Assembly: GCF_016907535.1 (NCBI RefSeq)
Contig: NZ_JAFBCF010000001.1
Span: 1,612,001-1,676,000, forward strand
Direction: 5' to 3'
DNA length: 64,000 bases
From: Microlunatus panaciterrae
Lineage (GTDB): Bacteria > Actinomycetota > Actinomycetes > Propionibacteriales > Propionibacteriaceae
The notes below the pieces were generated by a model that was not told where the DNA came from, searched no databases, and saw only the letters and a program-made list of their open reading frames with translations. Made by a program: the position numbers and the translations under genes. Positions 62,856-64,000 of this stretch are shown here, piece after piece (positions within the stretch are counted from its first letter, which is position 1; every line of letters starts with the position of its first letter).

Positions 62856-64000
62856 CGTTCCCACTTCTCGTCCGGGTGCTGGCCGACCTCACCATGCTCG
62901 GCGTCGAGGTCGGCATGGCGGGGCGCGGGCCCGACGCCGTCCTGCTCGGCGTCGGCCTCCCCCGAGGCGACGTGCTCGGCGTGCTCGGTCTCGGCGTGCT
63001 CGCTCTCGGCGTGCTCGGTATCCGACGAATCGGTGTCGGGCGATTCGGCGTCGGGAGCGGTCACGTCCGCCGCCTCCGGGACCCCGGTGGCCGCGGGCCC
63101 GTCGGTGGAACGGTCGATCTCCACCGGCTCGTCCCCGACCAGCAGCACCTCGCGCTCGGTGCCCGGCCCCTCCCGGTTCGACTGCTCCTCCGCCTGGTCT
63201 GCCGCGACGGCCTCGCCTCCGGCCTGGTCTGCGTCGGCAGCATTCTCGTCCGCGATGGCGGAGTCGCCACCTCCGGCGGCAAGCCTCGCCTCGGCCTGGC
63301 GTACCGAGACCGAGTGCGCGATCGACGCGCGCGAGTCGGTCACCTGGGACAGGATCTCCGCCGGCGACACGATGCCGGCATACCGGCCACTCTGTCCTGA
63401 GACCGCAACGGCAAGACCTACCGGCGAGGTCAGCGCGGAGTCGAGTGCGGCCCGCAGCGTGTCCCGCTCGGGGTCGAAGATGGCACCCAGATGCAGCACC
63501 TCACCCGGACGACTGGCATCCGCCCAGCCCAACGGCCGGGCATCGGCGTCGATCACCAGCGTGGGCTCCGGCCCGGTGGCCGAGGCGGGATCCCGTACGG
63601 CCTTGACCCGGCTGAGCGACAGCCCGCTGGCCGGCAGGAATGAGAGCGCCCGGTAGCCACGGTCGCGACCGACGAACCCCTCGACGAAGTCGTCCGCGGG
63701 CTCGTCCAGCAGTTGCTGCGGCGTACCCACCTGCGCGAGCTTGCCGCCGATCCGCAGGATGGCCACCTGGTCACCGAGCTTGATCGCCTCGTCGATGTCG
63801 TGGGTGATCAGGACGATGGTCTTGCTGAGTTCGCGCTGCAGGCCGAGGAACAGCTCGTGCAGCTCCGCCCGCACCACGGGGTCGACGGCGGAGAACGGCT
63901 CGTCCATCAACATCACCATCGGGTCGGCAGCCAGCGCCCGCGCCACTCCGACCCGCTGCTGCTGCCCACCGGACAGCTGTGCCGGGTAGCGGTTCGCCAG
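62852..64000 (-). CDS. Osmoprotectant ABC transporter ATPase (ProV/OpuCA), N-terminus beyond the window
   Basis: 383 codons are visible; the start and Walker A lie past the right edge. Seen here: signature LSGGQQQRVGVARAL, Walker B MVMLMDEPFSAVDP, and the switch His (LITHDIDEA). After the ATPase core come one or two degraded CBS-like regions (about 63250-63600), which in OpuA/OpuC sense ionic strength or c-di-AMP. The last 110 or so residues form an acidic, low-complexity tail rich in E/D/A/H (EHAESEHAETEHAEHV), absent from ordinary ProV/OpuCA proteins. Confidence 0.93.
   Translation of the reverse strand: MANRYPAQLSGGQQQRVGVARALAADPMVMLMDEPFSAVDPVVRAELHELFLGLQRELSKTIVLITHDIDEAIKLGDQVAILRIGGKLAQVGTPQQLLDEPADDFVEGFVGRDRGYRALSFLPASGLSLSRVKAVRDPASATGPEPTLVIDADARPLGWADASRPGEVLHLGAIFDPERDTLRAALDSALTSPVGLAVAVSGQSGRYAGIVSPAEILSQVTDSRASIAHSVSVRQAEARLAAGGGDSAIADENAADADQAGGEAVAADQAEEQSNREGPGTEREVLLVGDEPVEIDRSTDGPAATGVPEAADVTAPDAESPDTDSSDTEHAESEHAETEHAEHVASGEADAEQDGVGPAPRHADLDAEHGEVGQHPDEKWER

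Overview
The window is chromosomal DNA from a high-GC Gram-positive bacterium (Actinomycetota, probably Propionibacteriales). The clues are GC-rich codons with many GTG starts, a dnaK-grpE-dnaJ-hspR operon preceded by HspR inverted repeats, a PhoP-type direct repeat before a phoP-like gene, and several genes whose start codon lies 6-7 nt after a -10 hexamer, which implies leaderless mRNAs. No rRNA, tRNA, CRISPR array, IS element or prophage was recognised.

1-14.4 kb is a surface-polysaccharide locus. It has a GNAT acetyltransferase (cut by the window edge), a UDP-sugar 2-epimerase, a hexapeptide acetyltransferase, a GT4 glycosyltransferase, a Wzx-like flippase, an O-antigen ligase/polymerase-like protein and an exported TIM-barrel protein. 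A tightly overlapping four-gene set follows (dehydrogenase, Gfo/Idh oxidase, DegT aminotransferase, acyltransferase) that matches the WbpA-B-E-D route to UDP-2,3-diacetamido-glucuronic acid, then a CapD/WbpM-like membrane protein.

14.6-17.3 kb is the most striking part. It is a compact stressosome operon in which an ECF sigma factor, a ZAS-like HX3CX2C motif and an RsbT-type kinase domain form one protein, followed by RsbR, RsbS and a stand-alone RsbU N-terminal domain with no phosphatase. It suggests a direct link from stressosome to sigma factor.

17.6-28 kb has two secreted proteins, a PhyH/small-protein/HTTM set, a small monooxygenase-like protein, a GT39-like membrane protein coupled to a cellulose-synthase-like GT2 that carries a GH26-like extracellular tail, and a large putative glycan-active protein. 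28.2-38.3 kb holds dapC, the complete kdp system (E, D, C, B, A, F plus a 50-codon membrane gene overlapping kdpF), and a divergent DUF4118 protein. 38.3-44.9 kb holds a PfkB kinase, a proline-rich membrane protein, a GH125 mannosidase, a ROK repressor with an operator, a fatty-acid desaturase and a spermidine-synthase-like protein.

44.9-52.1 kb is the HspR heat-shock regulon (clpB, hspR, dnaJ, grpE, dnaK). 52.2-57.5 kb has DoxX, a PhoPR-like two-component pair and a NarL/LiaRS-like pair. 57.6-64 kb has an enolase-superfamily enzyme, a family-A DNA polymerase, a double palindrome, and a glycine-betaine/choline-type (Opu) ABC transporter whose ATPase runs off the end of the window.

A REP-like repeat with the core CCTGAGCYTGTCGAAGGSC (either strand) recurs at seven loci, mostly between genes. 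In places it forms tandem arrays with 21-, 31-, 36- and 93-bp periods, and it reaches into the 3' ends of at least two genes.
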